DNA from: Candidatus Cloacimonadota bacterium
GTDB lineage: Bacteria; Cloacimonadota; Cloacimonadia; Cloacimonadales; Cloacimonadaceae
Direction of reading: 5' to 3'
Assembly: GCA_023228125.1 (NCBI GenBank)
Contig: JALOBT010000001.1
Location: 62,001-126,000 of the forward strand
DNA length: 64,000 nt
Shown here piece after piece: positions 35,781-45,233 of the stretch. The position numbers and the translations under genes are program-made. Below the pieces are notes generated by a model. That model was given only the letters and a program-made list of their open reading frames with translations, did not search any database and was not told the DNA's origin. The number at the start of each line of letters is the position of its first letter. Position 1 is the first letter of the stretch.

Positions 35781-35895
35781 TTGTTTTAACTCTAAAACGA
35801 CCCAGGTTATTTGAAGCTATCTGCCAGGAAACAAGATACAGGTAACGCAAAATCAGCAGGCCAATGCAGAGAAGATAGTTTTAAAGTCAAAACAA
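35781..35895. repeat. MITE-like element, divergent copy 3
   Basis: 115 bp bounded by TTGTTTTAACTCTAAAA and TTTTAAAGTCAAAACAA, which are inverted repeats of each other and share the GTTTTRACT end motif of copies 1 and 2. The interior is largely different, apart from TTGAAGCTATCTGCCAG-like and AAGATACAGG blocks. Same size class and ends suggest an older relative. Confidence 0.5.
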
Positions 35896-36164
35896 ATTCC
35901 CTCTGACCAGACCATCCTCCCCCATTCGATGTCATCTCTACGGTAGCCAATGCAGGAAGGCCACTGCAAAGTACGGGATAGGAAGGCTGAAGAAAGAACC
36001 AAATCAGCTTCGACTAAAAAATGGAGGGATGTCTCCAAAATCTTATATAACTTGATTTTGATCTGATCTCGAACCCTGGGAAGCTGCTTGCAAGTGTGAC
36101 GTCTCAAATGTTGGAGTAAATTCACACAGATTAAAATATTTAAATTATGTTCCTCATGCCACAC

Positions 36165-36270
36165 AATAAGTAGTCCGGAGGACGAAAGGCGAATGCCTAT
36201 AGCCCAGCAGGTGACTGCTGGGGACAGGGAATATACGATATCGAGTCCGGTAGGACGACACCTGGCACAA
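36165..36270 (-). repeat. Long intergenic repeat, inverted partial copy C
   Basis: Read on the minus strand, this stretch has the same block order as copies A and D: CGTCCT...GGACTCG, then CCCCAGCAGTCACCTGCTGG, then a GCAT...CCGGACT tail. It is more diverged. CCCAGCAG-GTGA-CTGCTGGG (36212-36231) is a perfect 8-bp hairpin. Region 35896-36164 between repeats contains one unsupported 103-codon minus-strand frame and nothing recognisable. Confidence 0.5.
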
Positions 36271-36287
36271 AGACTATTATAAGGATG

Positions 36288-36495
36288 AACCTGCCTCTGA
36301 CGGCATGGAGATTAGAATGCTTTGTTATTATACCGAAGTGCCGTCCTTCGCTGCGCTCCGGACTCGGGAATCTATCTACCAGCCACCCCAGCAGTTACCT
36401 GCTGGGCTTAGCCGATAAACGGTTGCCGTGCTCCGCACTCATAAGGCTATGCTGATCAGGCTCTGTTCTTCCTATATTATCTTTTGCTTTCTGAG
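36288..36495 (+). repeat. Long intergenic repeat, copy D
   Basis: Full-length partner of copy A, about 1.13 kb away in the same orientation. It has an intact hairpin CCCAGCAG-TTAC-CTGCTGGG where copy A carries a mismatch. A pair of direct repeats of this length would support deletion or amplification of the DNA between them. Confidence 0.8.
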
Positions 36496-36544
36496 GTCAA
36501 AAGCCCGTCCCACCCTCATGCCATCAGCATGTTTTTAAGGTGCT

Positions 36545-36588
36545 TTCGATTCGAGATGACTCAGATATTCGAGTCATCTCGAATCGAA
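36545..36588. repeat. Perfect 18-bp inverted repeat with dispersed relative
   Basis: Arms TTCGATTCGAGATGACTC (36545-36562) and its exact complement (36571-36588) flank an 8-nt loop. The downstream sequence GTTAAAAGCAAGT and the left arm recur at 62039-62100, where the right arm is degenerate. It lies upstream of nothing on the plus strand and downstream of the tRNA on the minus strand, so it may also end that transcript. Confidence 0.7.
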
Positions 36589-36747
36589 GGCATGTTAAAA
36601 GCAAGTTAGGGGGACAAGGATGAGCCTTGCCAGAGCCCTACACAATATTAGTGGCACCACCTCAGTGGACAGCACTATTGTCGGTATAGCCTGGCACTCT
36701 GCCAGATCTCTCACCAAAGGCACCGATGAGAAATCAGGGCAAAATAA

Positions 36748-36837
36748 TGGCGGAGAGTCAGGGATTCGAACCCTGGGTACCCGCATGGGCACAACGGTTT
36801 TCGAGACCGCCCCGATCAACCGCTCCGGCAACTCTCC
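36748..36837 (-). tRNA. tRNA-Ser (anticodon CGA)
   Basis: On the minus strand a complete class II tRNA is visible. The acceptor stem GGAGAGT pairs with ACTCTCC, with discriminator G and an encoded CCA (36750-36748). The anticodon loop is CTCGAAA, giving anticodon CGA. It has a long variable arm (TGCCCATGCGGGTACC region) and a T-arm CAGGGTTCGAATCCCTG. It lies 10 nt downstream of the tadA stop codon and is probably processed from the end of the same transcript. It reads UCG codons. Confidence 0.95.
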
Positions 36838-36847
36838 GCTTAGGAAT

Positions 36848-37291
36848 TCAACGTTTATTCTGGAAGAAATCTGTCAAGACCAAAGCGCAATCCTGGGCAA
36901 GAACGCCCCAGGCAAGCTCTGGATGATGATTGAAACTTTTGTCTAATAAAGTCTGATATACCGAGCCACAGGCGCCGGTTTTGGGGTCCGGGGCGCCATA
37001 GACCACTCTGCCCACTCTGCTGTGGATGATCATCCCGCTGCACATGAGACAGGGCTCCAGGGTGACATATAGGGTGCAATCCTGCAAATACTTGAGACCC
37101 AGTTTTTGAGCTTCGTCCAGGATCAGTTTTTCACAGTGAGCCAGGGGATTTTGCTGTGCGCGGGTGCGGTTGTGATCTTTGAGGATCACTATGCCATCCC
37201 GCACCAGACAAGCGCCCACCGGGATTTCGTCTTCGGCAGCGGCTGCTTTGGCTTCTGCAAGTGCCAGGCTCATAAAGTATTCGTCGTTCAT
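36848..37291 (-). CDS. tadA: tRNA-specific adenosine deaminase TadA
   Basis: Deaminates A34 of tRNA-Arg(ACG) to inosine. The 147-residue product has the cytidine-deaminase fold signature: a zinc-binding AHCEK near residue 52 and PCLMCSGMI. In most TadA proteins the first motif is HAE, and here it is HCE. The catalytic glutamate and zinc ligands are kept, so activity is expected. The start overlaps the preceding lipoprotein gene by 4 nt and the tRNA-Ser gene follows. Confidence 0.92.
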   Translation of the reverse strand: MNDEYFMSLALAEAKAAAAEDEIPVGACLVRDGIVILKDHNRTRAQQNPLAHCEKLILDEAQKLGLKYLQDCTLYVTLEPCLMCSGMIIHSRVGRVVYGAPDPKTGACGSVYQTLLDKSFNHHPELAWGVLAQDCALVLTDFFQNKR

Positions 37292-39009
37292 GGACTCGTT
37301 ATATGGATCTGCACATTGGCAGATCTCACGCGTTCATCTAACCAGATATTAAACCATTCCGGGTCGGACTGCCGGATATACAGGTCTTTGAGCACGTGAG
37401 GATCGGCCTTCCCGCGTTTATCAGGATAATAAGCGCGGGGGATGAGGATGATCTGATAATCGCCCAGGCTCATGGGCTGCGGCTTCTCGTTGTTCAGATG
37501 GTGCTGGATGGCTTTCAGATAAGGCAGATCAAGGCTTTGGCCGGCATATTCGCTGTGAATACCGCCTTTATTATACTGTTTTAGCAGATACTTCCCGCTC
37601 TCGCTACTGGTTTTGAGGCCGGGATTCTGGCTCAGCCATTCGTGGGCTTTCTGCTCTGCCAAAAGCAATCTGCGGCTGTCCGTGAGCTCTGGGATGATGA
37701 TGTATCTCACATCCTCCAAAGAGCGCACTCTATTCACCTGATTTTCAGTGAATTGGAGCACGAGCCAGCTTCCGGTGAGGGTGGAATACAGGGGCCTCAA
37801 GAATTCGCCTTTTTTGTGGGTCATAAGCTGGGAATTCACTTGCTCGAGGATGCTCAGGTCCTTGTGCCAGAGATCGCTGGTGCTAATATTTGAGTGAGCT
37901 TCCACGGGCAGATCCAGCTCAAAGGCAGCGGCTTCTATGCCGATTTTGCTGGCCAGATTGAGTGCACTTTCGGCTTGGCTATACTGCGCATTGATGGTGG
38001 CCGGATCGAGGATGGGGGGAATTTGCAAAGCACGGTAATTGATCATGGATTTGGTGCGTTGCAGCTTCTGATAGATGGTGAATCCCCGTCCCACAGCGTA
38101 GGGTTTGCTATAGTCATTGTCTGGCAGATAGTCCAAGATGCTCAGCAGGTCCTCTTCCACATTTTCCACCCGCACAAAGCCAGGATTCGCAATGCCAAGG
38201 CCGGGTAAGTACTCTTGCCGCTGGGAAACTATGGTTTCAAAGGACTTGCCATGGCCAAGCTCGGCGAAAATGCTATCGGTGACGGCCTGGGTATATTCAC
38301 GGTCGGCCTCGTCAGGATTTACCGGCAAGCTGATGTAGCTCACGCCGTATATGGGCTCCAGGGCAAAACGCTGGAGGTTCTTCTGATAATAAGCCTTGAT
38401 TTCTGCCTCGCTAAGCACAGGATTCATCTGGGCCGGATCAAAGATCAAAAGATCAAAATCTGCCTTGCTGACCACTATCTGAGATAGTTCTTTGGCCAGC
38501 TTGGACTTGCTGAGTTTTTCATCGATCAGCTTTTGTTTGAGTTTCTGGATAGGGACATAAAGCATATAGTAGTTTCGCCGCACCAGGCTCATATTCACCG
38601 GGCTATCGTAATGCACGGAGCGATAGTATAAATCCTGATCAAATATTCCATCGACCATCAAACTGGCTTCATCCTTCAGATATGGGGGAATGGTAACAAA
38701 GAGGCTGTCTATGGCTTCCTGCGGAGTGACCTTGACATTATACCGCTGAAATTGCTCTTTCAGGACGTAGTGCTTGGTGATGTGAAGCCAGGTCTCATCA
38801 AAGAGTTTGGTTCTTTCTTCGGAATTTGGTGCCCGTCCTGTGCTGCCCTGGAAATTTTCAATGTGTCCCTTGTATGCGTCCACAAAATTTGCATAGGGAA
38901 TGCGTGTGCCATTGACGCTGCCGGCACTGTTTCTATTGGGGCCGGGGCCTGGCCCAGAGCAGGACAAGAGGGTGAGGCTGATGGTGATAAGGAAAAGAAT
39001 GCGTTTCAT
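37288..39009 (-). CDS. SurA/PpiD-like peptidyl-prolyl isomerase lipoprotein
   Basis: The 573-residue product has a lipoprotein signal peptide with lipobox LLSC (cysteine about residue 17). A SurA-N-like chaperone region (about 30-190; VNGTRIPYANFVDAYKGHI and onward) and parvulin-like segments (YYQKNLQRFALEPIYGVSYI) follow. Such proteins assist folding of outer-membrane proteins in the periplasm, which fits an organism with SprA-type barrels. Whether the isomerase site is active cannot be judged by eye. It lies between mutS and tadA with 4-nt overlaps on both sides. Confidence 0.75.
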   Translation of the reverse strand: MKRILFLITISLTLLSCSGPGPGPNRNSAGSVNGTRIPYANFVDAYKGHIENFQGSTGRAPNSEERTKLFDETWLHITKHYVLKEQFQRYNVKVTPQEAIDSLFVTIPPYLKDEASLMVDGIFDQDLYYRSVHYDSPVNMSLVRRNYYMLYVPIQKLKQKLIDEKLSKSKLAKELSQIVVSKADFDLLIFDPAQMNPVLSEAEIKAYYQKNLQRFALEPIYGVSYISLPVNPDEADREYTQAVTDSIFAELGHGKSFETIVSQRQEYLPGLGIANPGFVRVENVEEDLLSILDYLPDNDYSKPYAVGRGFTIYQKLQRTKSMINYRALQIPPILDPATINAQYSQAESALNLASKIGIEAAAFELDLPVEAHSNISTSDLWHKDLSILEQVNSQLMTHKKGEFLRPLYSTLTGSWLVLQFTENQVNRVRSLEDVRYIIIPELTDSRRLLLAEQKAHEWLSQNPGLKTSSESGKYLLKQYNKGGIHSEYAGQSLDLPYLKAIQHHLNNEKPQPMSLGDYQIILIPRAYYPDKRGKADPHVLKDLYIRQSDPEWFNIWLDERVRSANVQIHITSP

Positions 39010-41636
39010 GATTCTCCTAAAAGTTCTTTTTGTAGCTCGGAAAGATAGGTCCAGGCCTGAGTGGGGCTGGTATCATCCAAGTCTATGTCTTTGATTTTAT
39101 TGATTATTGTGTCGTTTTCAGTGGCTTTATCGATCATCACTTCAAAGATTTCCAATTGCGGAGAGCTGGAAGCGAGCTTCTTGCGCAGGCTGGCAGTGAG
39201 CCCTTGCGGGCTGATCTCGTGCTCTTCCAGATTCTTTAGGATCTCCTGAGCGCGGCGGATTACCTGATGCGGAATTCCGGCCAGGCGTGCTACCTGGATG
39301 CCATAGCTCTGATCTGCGCCTCCGCGTTCGATCTTGCGGATAAAGATCATCTGATCGTTGTAAAGTTTCACGGCCACGTTGTAATTCTTGATCTGCGGGT
39401 AGATGTTTTCCAGCTCGGTGAGCTCGTGATAATGAGTGGCAAAGAGGGTGAGTGCCTTGAGCTTACGCTGAATCTGTTCGATGATGGCCCAGGCCAGGCT
39501 GAGTCCGTCAAAAGTGGAGGTTCCCCGGCCGATCTCATCCAAAAGGATCAGGGAATTGACGCTGGCGGAATTGAGGATATTGGCGGTTTCGATCATCTCC
39601 ACCAAAAAGGTGCTCTGTCCCTGAGCCAGATTGTCCGAGGCACCCACTCTGGTAAAGACGCGGTCAAAGATGGGCAGACGCATCTTTTTGGCCGGCACCC
39701 AAGAGCCCATCTGAGCCAGGATCACCAGCAAGCCTACCTGTCTGAGATAGGTGGATTTACCCGCCATATTGGGGCCGGTGATCAGGGCTATGCAGGTCTC
39801 GGGATAGTCCAAAAGGGTGTCGTTGGGGATGAATTCTGCTTCCGGCATCAGTTTTTCGATCACGGGATGACGGCCGGCTTCTATATACAGATCACGGCTT
39901 TCGGTAAATTCGGGGGCCGAATAGTGATTTTGCCAGGCCAAAAAGGCGAGGGCAGAATAAACGTCAAGCTCAGCGATGATGTCACTGAGGATCTGCAGGC
40001 GGGGGAGATGAGTGGCCAGGCGAGCCCTAAGCTCTTTGTAGAGTTCATATTCCAGGCTCTTGATCTTTTCTTCGCTGGAGAGCACCTTGGCTTCAAATTC
40101 TTTGAGCCGGGGCGAGATATAACGCTGGGAATTTACCAGAGTCTGCTTTTCGATATAATAATCCGGAACCTTGCTTTTGTGGGCGGCGGTGACTTCTATA
40201 TAGTAGCCAAAGACACGGTTGTAGCCCACCTTCAGGCTGGTGATGCCGGTCTTTTGCCGCTCATCTTCTTCCAGGCGGGCGATCCAGCTTTTGCCATCCC
40301 GGATCAGCTCCAGCAGTTCATCCAGATCATCCTGATAGCCGCTCTTGAAGATGCCGCCATCGGTGATGGTGATGGGCGGTTTTTCACGGATCGCATTTGC
40401 GATGATGTCACTGATATCATCAAAAGTATCCAAGGCGGCAATCCAAGCCTCAAATAAAGGCTCTGAGAAAACTTGTAGCTTGGCCTTGATCTCCTTGGCT
40501 GTGAGCAGATAGCTGTCCAAGGCCAAAAGCTCACGGGGATTGATGCGCAATGCGCCCAAGCGGGACACCAGGCGCGAGATATCGCCAATCTCCTTGAGGG
40601 CAGTGCGGACATCCTTCAGATAGGCAGTTTGGGCGATAAAACTATTGATTACTTTCTGGCGCGCCAGAATCTCGTCAAGATTGATCAAAGGATGCAGCAG
40701 CCATTGATTGAGCAGGCGTCCACCCATCGGGGTCTGGGTCTGATCTATCACATTGAGCAGGCTGCCATGTCTGGCGCCATAACGGATGCTGCGGGTGAGT
40801 TCAAGATTGCGCCGGCTGATCTCATCAAGCTGCATATACTGCGAAAGTGAGTAGTAGCGCAGGCTGGTGATATGGGACATGGGAGAGGCATAAAGACTCA
40901 TCACATAAGACAGTGTGGCTCCCGCGGCGGTGGCTCCGGCGGCTTTGTTATGCGCCCCAAAGGGCTCCAGGGTGGTTACGCCAAAGTGTTTCTTGAGCAG
41001 CGCCTTGGCTTCGACCGGCTGAAATTGCCAGTTGTCATAAATACTGATAGTGGGGTCAAATTCCAGCCTCAGCTCTTTTACAAAGGCTTCATTCCCAGAG
41101 CTATCCACCAGGATCTCCGCAGGGCGCAAACGCTGGAGTTCATTGCTTAGCTCGCTTTCGGAAAGCTCGGTAAAAAAGAATTCTCCGGTGGAAAGATCCA
41201 GATGTGCCAGACCGCAGTTCTTTTGATTGTCTGCTCGGTAGAGGGTGCAGAGGAAGACATTAGCGGAGCCTTCCAGCAGGTTTTGATCCAAAACTGCCCC
41301 GGGGGTGATGATCTCGGTAACTGCCCGTGCTACCAGGCCTACAGCCTTTTTGGGGTCTTCGGTCTGCTCGCAGATGGCCACTTTATTGCCGCTTTTGATC
41401 AGGCGATCCAGATAGTTATCCAGGGCATGATACGGAAAACCGGCCAGGGGCACGGGATTGTCATCATTGCGGTTGCGCGAGGTGAGGGTGATATTCAGGA
41501 TTTTGGAAACCTTTTGGGCATCCTCAAAGAAAGTCTCATAAAAATCCCCCATCCGAAAGAGGATAATCTTATCTGGATGGGCTTCTTTGACATCCATATA
41601 TTGCCGCAGCATGGGGGTGAGCTTGCCTTTATCCAT
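39006..41636 (-). CDS. mutS: DNA mismatch repair protein MutS
   Basis: ATPase that recognises mismatches and starts repair. The 876-residue product has the N-terminal mismatch-reading motif GDFYETF (Phe-X-Glu) and the clamp and lever domains. The ABC-type ATPase has Walker A TGPNMAGKSTYL, the Walker B region LILLDEIGRGTSTFDG and FATHYHEL. Length is normal. It overlaps its neighbours by 1 and 4 nt. No mutL is in the window. Confidence 0.97.
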   Translation of the reverse strand: MDKGKLTPMLRQYMDVKEAHPDKIILFRMGDFYETFFEDAQKVSKILNITLTSRNRNDDNPVPLAGFPYHALDNYLDRLIKSGNKVAICEQTEDPKKAVGLVARAVTEIITPGAVLDQNLLEGSANVFLCTLYRADNQKNCGLAHLDLSTGEFFFTELSESELSNELQRLRPAEILVDSSGNEAFVKELRLEFDPTISIYDNWQFQPVEAKALLKKHFGVTTLEPFGAHNKAAGATAAGATLSYVMSLYASPMSHITSLRYYSLSQYMQLDEISRRNLELTRSIRYGARHGSLLNVIDQTQTPMGGRLLNQWLLHPLINLDEILARQKVINSFIAQTAYLKDVRTALKEIGDISRLVSRLGALRINPRELLALDSYLLTAKEIKAKLQVFSEPLFEAWIAALDTFDDISDIIANAIREKPPITITDGGIFKSGYQDDLDELLELIRDGKSWIARLEEDERQKTGITSLKVGYNRVFGYYIEVTAAHKSKVPDYYIEKQTLVNSQRYISPRLKEFEAKVLSSEEKIKSLEYELYKELRARLATHLPRLQILSDIIAELDVYSALAFLAWQNHYSAPEFTESRDLYIEAGRHPVIEKLMPEAEFIPNDTLLDYPETCIALITGPNMAGKSTYLRQVGLLVILAQMGSWVPAKKMRLPIFDRVFTRVGASDNLAQGQSTFLVEMIETANILNSASVNSLILLDEIGRGTSTFDGLSLAWAIIEQIQRKLKALTLFATHYHELTELENIYPQIKNYNVAVKLYNDQMIFIRKIERGGADQSYGIQVARLAGIPHQVIRRAQEILKNLEEHEISPQGLTASLRKKLASSSPQLEIFEVMIDKATENDTIINKIKDIDLDDTSPTQAWTYLSELQKELLGES

Positions 41637-42784
41637 CAGTATTGCACGATAAAGCTATTGATCTCGCTTTGGGAAAGAGCTGCCCTGGCCGAATCGGTTT
41701 GCTTGCTGTTTTCAAAGGGCCCGGCCAGCACCACCCAGCTGCGATTTTGCTTGATCTCTTCTTCGTAATAGGTGGCAGGAATCTTCATGCTGCGGATGCT
41801 TTTCACCAGCCGTTCAGCGTTTGATTCCACCGAAAATCTGCCGGTTTGCAGAAAGTAGCCGCTTTTGGGTTTGACCAAGAGTTTTACTGGCATAGAACTG
41901 GTGATCTCGGGCATAGTCACGCTGGGGGTAAGATCGACAGGCTTTACCGGTTCCGGCACTTCCTGCGGTGTTTCCTGGGTGCTCTGCAAAGGATCATCAC
42001 CCAGGTCCAGCTCAAGGGGCGTATAGGGATACAAAAAGCTGAGATCCAGCGAGGGAGCCCGGCTGCGCAGGCCAAAAAGCCGCTCTTCGATATCAAAGGC
42101 TGCCTGTGAATATTCATCCAGTTCATAGCCAGCACGATAGGCTTTGGTGGCCTGAGAGTAATCCCCCGCCAGTTCCTGGGCATAGCCCAGACGGTAGTAA
42201 TAATACTGGAGGTCTTGCTCGGGCAGTTTCTTGACCTTAGCCAGGCTCGAGATGGCACTTTGATATTTCTTTTGCGCCATAAAGGAATCCGCCACCAGAT
42301 GCAGGGCAGATTCGGTTAGATCTTCTGAAGGGCTGAGCCGGAGATAATTCTCGGCATTGGCTATGGCCGCGGGGAAATCATCCAACCAATAGAAGGAAAC
42401 CGCCAGCCAGTAAAAGCGTTCAATGATATCTGCCGAATTGATGCCCCGCAGCAGCGTTTGGGCCAGGGTAATTTCCCGCTCCAGAATGTGAATCTTGGCT
42501 GCTTCCAGCATGGCGAGCTGGCCATAGCGGGTCTTGGGATATTTCTCGGCGACATTATGAAACTCTGCCAGGGCCTCAGTTTTTGTCTTTTTGCACAAAG
42601 CGGAGTAATATCCCATGAGGGCTTTCTCCTCATCGCGCCTTGGTTTGAGGGTGGCCAGGCCAGTTTTTACCTGGCTCAATTGCCCGGATTTATACTGCCT
42701 TTCGATTTCGCTGAAGTCTTTGCCGACCTGGGCAAAAAGGCTGATCGAGCCGAAGAGGAGCAGAATTATACAGAACTTGCGCAT
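41636..42784 (-). CDS. TPR and SPOR-domain exported protein
   Basis: The 382-residue product has a signal peptide (about 1-19) and helical repeats resembling TPRs (about 20-230; YYYRLGYAQELAGDYSQATK). A Pro/Thr-rich linker leads to a C-terminal SPOR domain (about 308-382; SGYFLQTGRFSVESNAERLV). SPOR domains bind denuded septal glycan, so the protein probably acts in the periplasm at division sites. It overlaps mutS by one base and the U32 gene by 19 nt. Confidence 0.8.
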   Translation of the reverse strand: MRKFCIILLLFGSISLFAQVGKDFSEIERQYKSGQLSQVKTGLATLKPRRDEEKALMGYYSALCKKTKTEALAEFHNVAEKYPKTRYGQLAMLEAAKIHILEREITLAQTLLRGINSADIIERFYWLAVSFYWLDDFPAAIANAENYLRLSPSEDLTESALHLVADSFMAQKKYQSAISSLAKVKKLPEQDLQYYYYRLGYAQELAGDYSQATKAYRAGYELDEYSQAAFDIEERLFGLRSRAPSLDLSFLYPYTPLELDLGDDPLQSTQETPQEVPEPVKPVDLTPSVTMPEITSSMPVKLLVKPKSGYFLQTGRFSVESNAERLVKSIRSMKIPATYYEEEIKQNRSWVVLAGPFENSKQTDSARAALSQSEINSFIVQY

Positions 42785-43977
42785 TTGCGGATCAAAGCTC
42801 CTTCTGTATCGATATCAGGGATCGGGATGACGTAGCGGAAATTGGGTCTTGTATCTGTAACTTCTTTATTATCTTCATCATAGATCTGTGTAACCTTCAG
42901 GCTGAGATCGCGCTTGAGATCCGGAAAGATGAGCTCTATAGTCTCTCCTACGGATATTTTGCTTAGCGCGTCAAAAACCACTTTTCCATTTTCATGTGCA
43001 AGAACTTTTCCACAATACTGGCTTTCTGAGCTGTAAGCCGGGCCTTTGTCTGGGCTCACGATTCCGGCATCAGTCTGAGCAAAATCATAAAAGCCTTGCC
43101 AATAGGGACGGTGCGATACTTTAAGAAGCTCGCGCCGGAGCAATTCCCAGCCCTGGGTGTCGTCTGCCTCCAGAGCAAGCGCAGCTTTGTAAACGCGGCT
43201 AATCTGCGCTACATAATACAGGCTCTTCATGCGTCCTTCGATCTTGCCGGCGTGGATGCCAGACGCTTTGAGCAGAGGCATTTTGTCCAAGAGACACAGG
43301 TCTTTTGAGCTCATAATATAGCTGCCGTATTGGTCTTCTTCCACGGGGAAATATTGGCCGGGACGATCTATCTGGGTGAGAGCCCAATCCCAGCGGCAGA
43401 CCTGGGTGCAGGCTCCGCTATTCGCACTGCGATTGTTCAGATAAGCGCTCAGCAGACAGCGTCCGGAGTAGGCCACACACATTGCCCCGTGTATGAAGCT
43501 TTCTATTTCCAGCTCGGGCAGGGCGTCTTTGATCTCAAGGAGCTCTTTGAAACTAAGCTCACGTGCCGGAACTATACGTTTGGCACCTTTATCGTGCCAA
43601 AACCTGGCCGCGGCGATGGAGCAGACATTGGTCTGGGTGCTGATGTGGATGGGGATATTGGTATGCGATTGCACCAGCTCAAAGACTCCGGGATCTGCCA
43701 CGATCACCGCATCAATTTCGGTATCCTTCAGCCAAAAGAGGAAATCCGCCAAGGCAGGATAATCCTCATTCTTAAGATAGGCATTCAGGGTGAGATAGAG
43801 CTTGGCAGCGTGCGCATGGGCATAGCTGATGGCCTCAAGCAGCTCATCCTGATCCAGGTTTTTGGCTGCAGCTCTGAGGCCGAAGAGATTGTAGCCACAA
43901 TACACTGCGTCTGCACCATATAAGATGGCATATTTGATCTTTTCGAGATCTCCGCCTGGGGACGTTATTTCCATCAA
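42766..43977 (-). CDS. U32-family peptidase homologue (TrhP-like)
   Basis: The 403-residue product has the U32 signature ESFIHGAMCVAYSGRC followed by CTQVCRWDW, giving the four cysteines of the family. An N-terminal TIM-barrel-like half (ITSPGGDLEKIKYAILYGAD) comes first. Characterised members (TrhP, RlhA) are now known to take part in RNA hydroxylation, with TrhP acting on tRNA U34. The length fits the TrhP type rather than the longer RlhA. The neighbourhood (rho, tadA, tRNA-Ser) fits an RNA-related role. Confidence 0.82.
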   Translation of the reverse strand: MMEITSPGGDLEKIKYAILYGADAVYCGYNLFGLRAAAKNLDQDELLEAISYAHAHAAKLYLTLNAYLKNEDYPALADFLFWLKDTEIDAVIVADPGVFELVQSHTNIPIHISTQTNVCSIAAARFWHDKGAKRIVPARELSFKELLEIKDALPELEIESFIHGAMCVAYSGRCLLSAYLNNRSANSGACTQVCRWDWALTQIDRPGQYFPVEEDQYGSYIMSSKDLCLLDKMPLLKASGIHAGKIEGRMKSLYYVAQISRVYKAALALEADDTQGWELLRRELLKVSHRPYWQGFYDFAQTDAGIVSPDKGPAYSSESQYCGKVLAHENGKVVFDALSKISVGETIELIFPDLKRDLSLKVTQIYDEDNKEVTDTRPNFRYVIPIPDIDTEGALIRKCASSV

Positions 43978-45233
43978 TTACTCATGGCATTGAGCAGGTC
44001 TTCATTGCTCTTGGTCTGTTCCATGCGTTTGCGCAGGGTCTCGATGCCCTGAAGGGGGCTGATGGTTTTCAGATATTTGCGCAGAACATACATGCGGTTG
44101 ATCTCGTTTTTGGTGAGCAGCAATTCCTCGCGCCGGGTTCCGGATTTTACCAGATCAATGGCGGGATAGAGACGCATATCGGAGATACTGCGGTCTAGCA
44201 CGAGCTCCATATTGCCGGTGCCCTTGAATTCTTCAAAGATCACCTGATCCATTTTGGAGCCGGTATCTATCAAAGCGGTGGCGATGATGGTGAGGCTGCC
44301 GGCCTCTTCGGTATTACGGGCCGAGCCAAAGAACTTTTTGGGCTTGATCAGACCATTGGCATCGATACCTCCGGACAGCACTTTGCCGCTGGAGGGAGTG
44401 ATGTTGTTATAGGCTCTGGCCAGGCGGGTGATGCTATCCAGCACGATTACCACATCCTGTCCCAGCTCGACCATGCGTTTGGATTTTGACAGGATGATTT
44501 CGGCCACGTTGCTGTGATTCTTGGGTGATTCATCAAATGTGGAAGAGATCACTTCGCTATTTCCAGGCACGAGCACCTTCTTCATCTCAGTCACTTCTTC
44601 GGGACGTTCATCCACGAGCAGGACAATGAGATACACTTCAGGATGATTGGTCAAAATCGCATTGGCAATATCCTGCAAGAGGGTGGTCTTACCGGTTCTG
44701 GGTGCAGCTACGATGAGTCCGCGTTGCCCTTTGCCCACAGGGGTAAAGAGGTCTATGATGCGGGTGCTGTAGTTCTCCTGGGAAAATTCCAAATGGATGC
44801 GCTCGGTGGGATAGTAAGGCGTGAGCTCGTCGAAAGATCTCAGATCCTTCAAAGAGCTGGGCGCCATATAGTTGATGGCTTCCACTCTGAGCAGAGCAAA
44901 ATACTTTTCGCCTTCCTTGGGAGAGCGCACAGGGCCGGAAACCATGTGGCCGTTTTGTAGGCCAAAGCGCCGGATTTGGGTGAGCGAGACATATACGTCG
45001 TCGCGGCCAGGCAGGTAGCTATTTCCGGGAAAGCGCAGGAATCCAAAACCATCGTCCATGATCTCCAAACAGCCTGTTACGAAGGCCAGGCCTTCTTGTG
45101 CAGCTTGGAATTCAAACATTTTGAAGATCAATTCGGTGCCTTTGAGTTGGGTGTAACCGGCAATTGACATTTTCTTGGCCAGCTTGGTGAGCTGAGCTTG
45201 TGACATTTGGAACAGATCGTCTTCTATGAGCAT
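43974..45233 (-). CDS. rho: Transcription termination factor Rho
   Basis: Hexameric RNA helicase that ends transcription. The 419-residue product shows an N-terminal Rho-N helix region (SQAQLTKLAKKMSI) and an OSB RNA-binding domain (GFGFLRFPGNSYLPGRDDVY). The ATPase has P-loop VAAPRTGKTTLLQDIA, LLVDERPEEVTEM and DSITRLARAYN. Length is standard. It overlaps the U32 gene by 4 nt and begins at the last base of the methyltransferase gene. Confidence 0.97.
   Translation of the reverse strand: MLIEDDLFQMSQAQLTKLAKKMSIAGYTQLKGTELIFKMFEFQAAQEGLAFVTGCLEIMDDGFGFLRFPGNSYLPGRDDVYVSLTQIRRFGLQNGHMVSGPVRSPKEGEKYFALLRVEAINYMAPSSLKDLRSFDELTPYYPTERIHLEFSQENYSTRIIDLFTPVGKGQRGLIVAAPRTGKTTLLQDIANAILTNHPEVYLIVLLVDERPEEVTEMKKVLVPGNSEVISSTFDESPKNHSNVAEIILSKSKRMVELGQDVVIVLDSITRLARAYNNITPSSGKVLSGGIDANGLIKPKKFFGSARNTEEAGSLTIIATALIDTGSKMDQVIFEEFKGTGNMELVLDRSISDMRLYPAIDLVKSGTRREELLLTKNEINRMYVLRKYLKTISPLQGIETLRKRMEQTKSNEDLLNAMSN

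Noticed and set aside
35853..36164. 103-codon minus-strand frame in the repeat region
   Set aside because: GTG start without a ribosome site, no recognisable domain, and located among decayed repeats.
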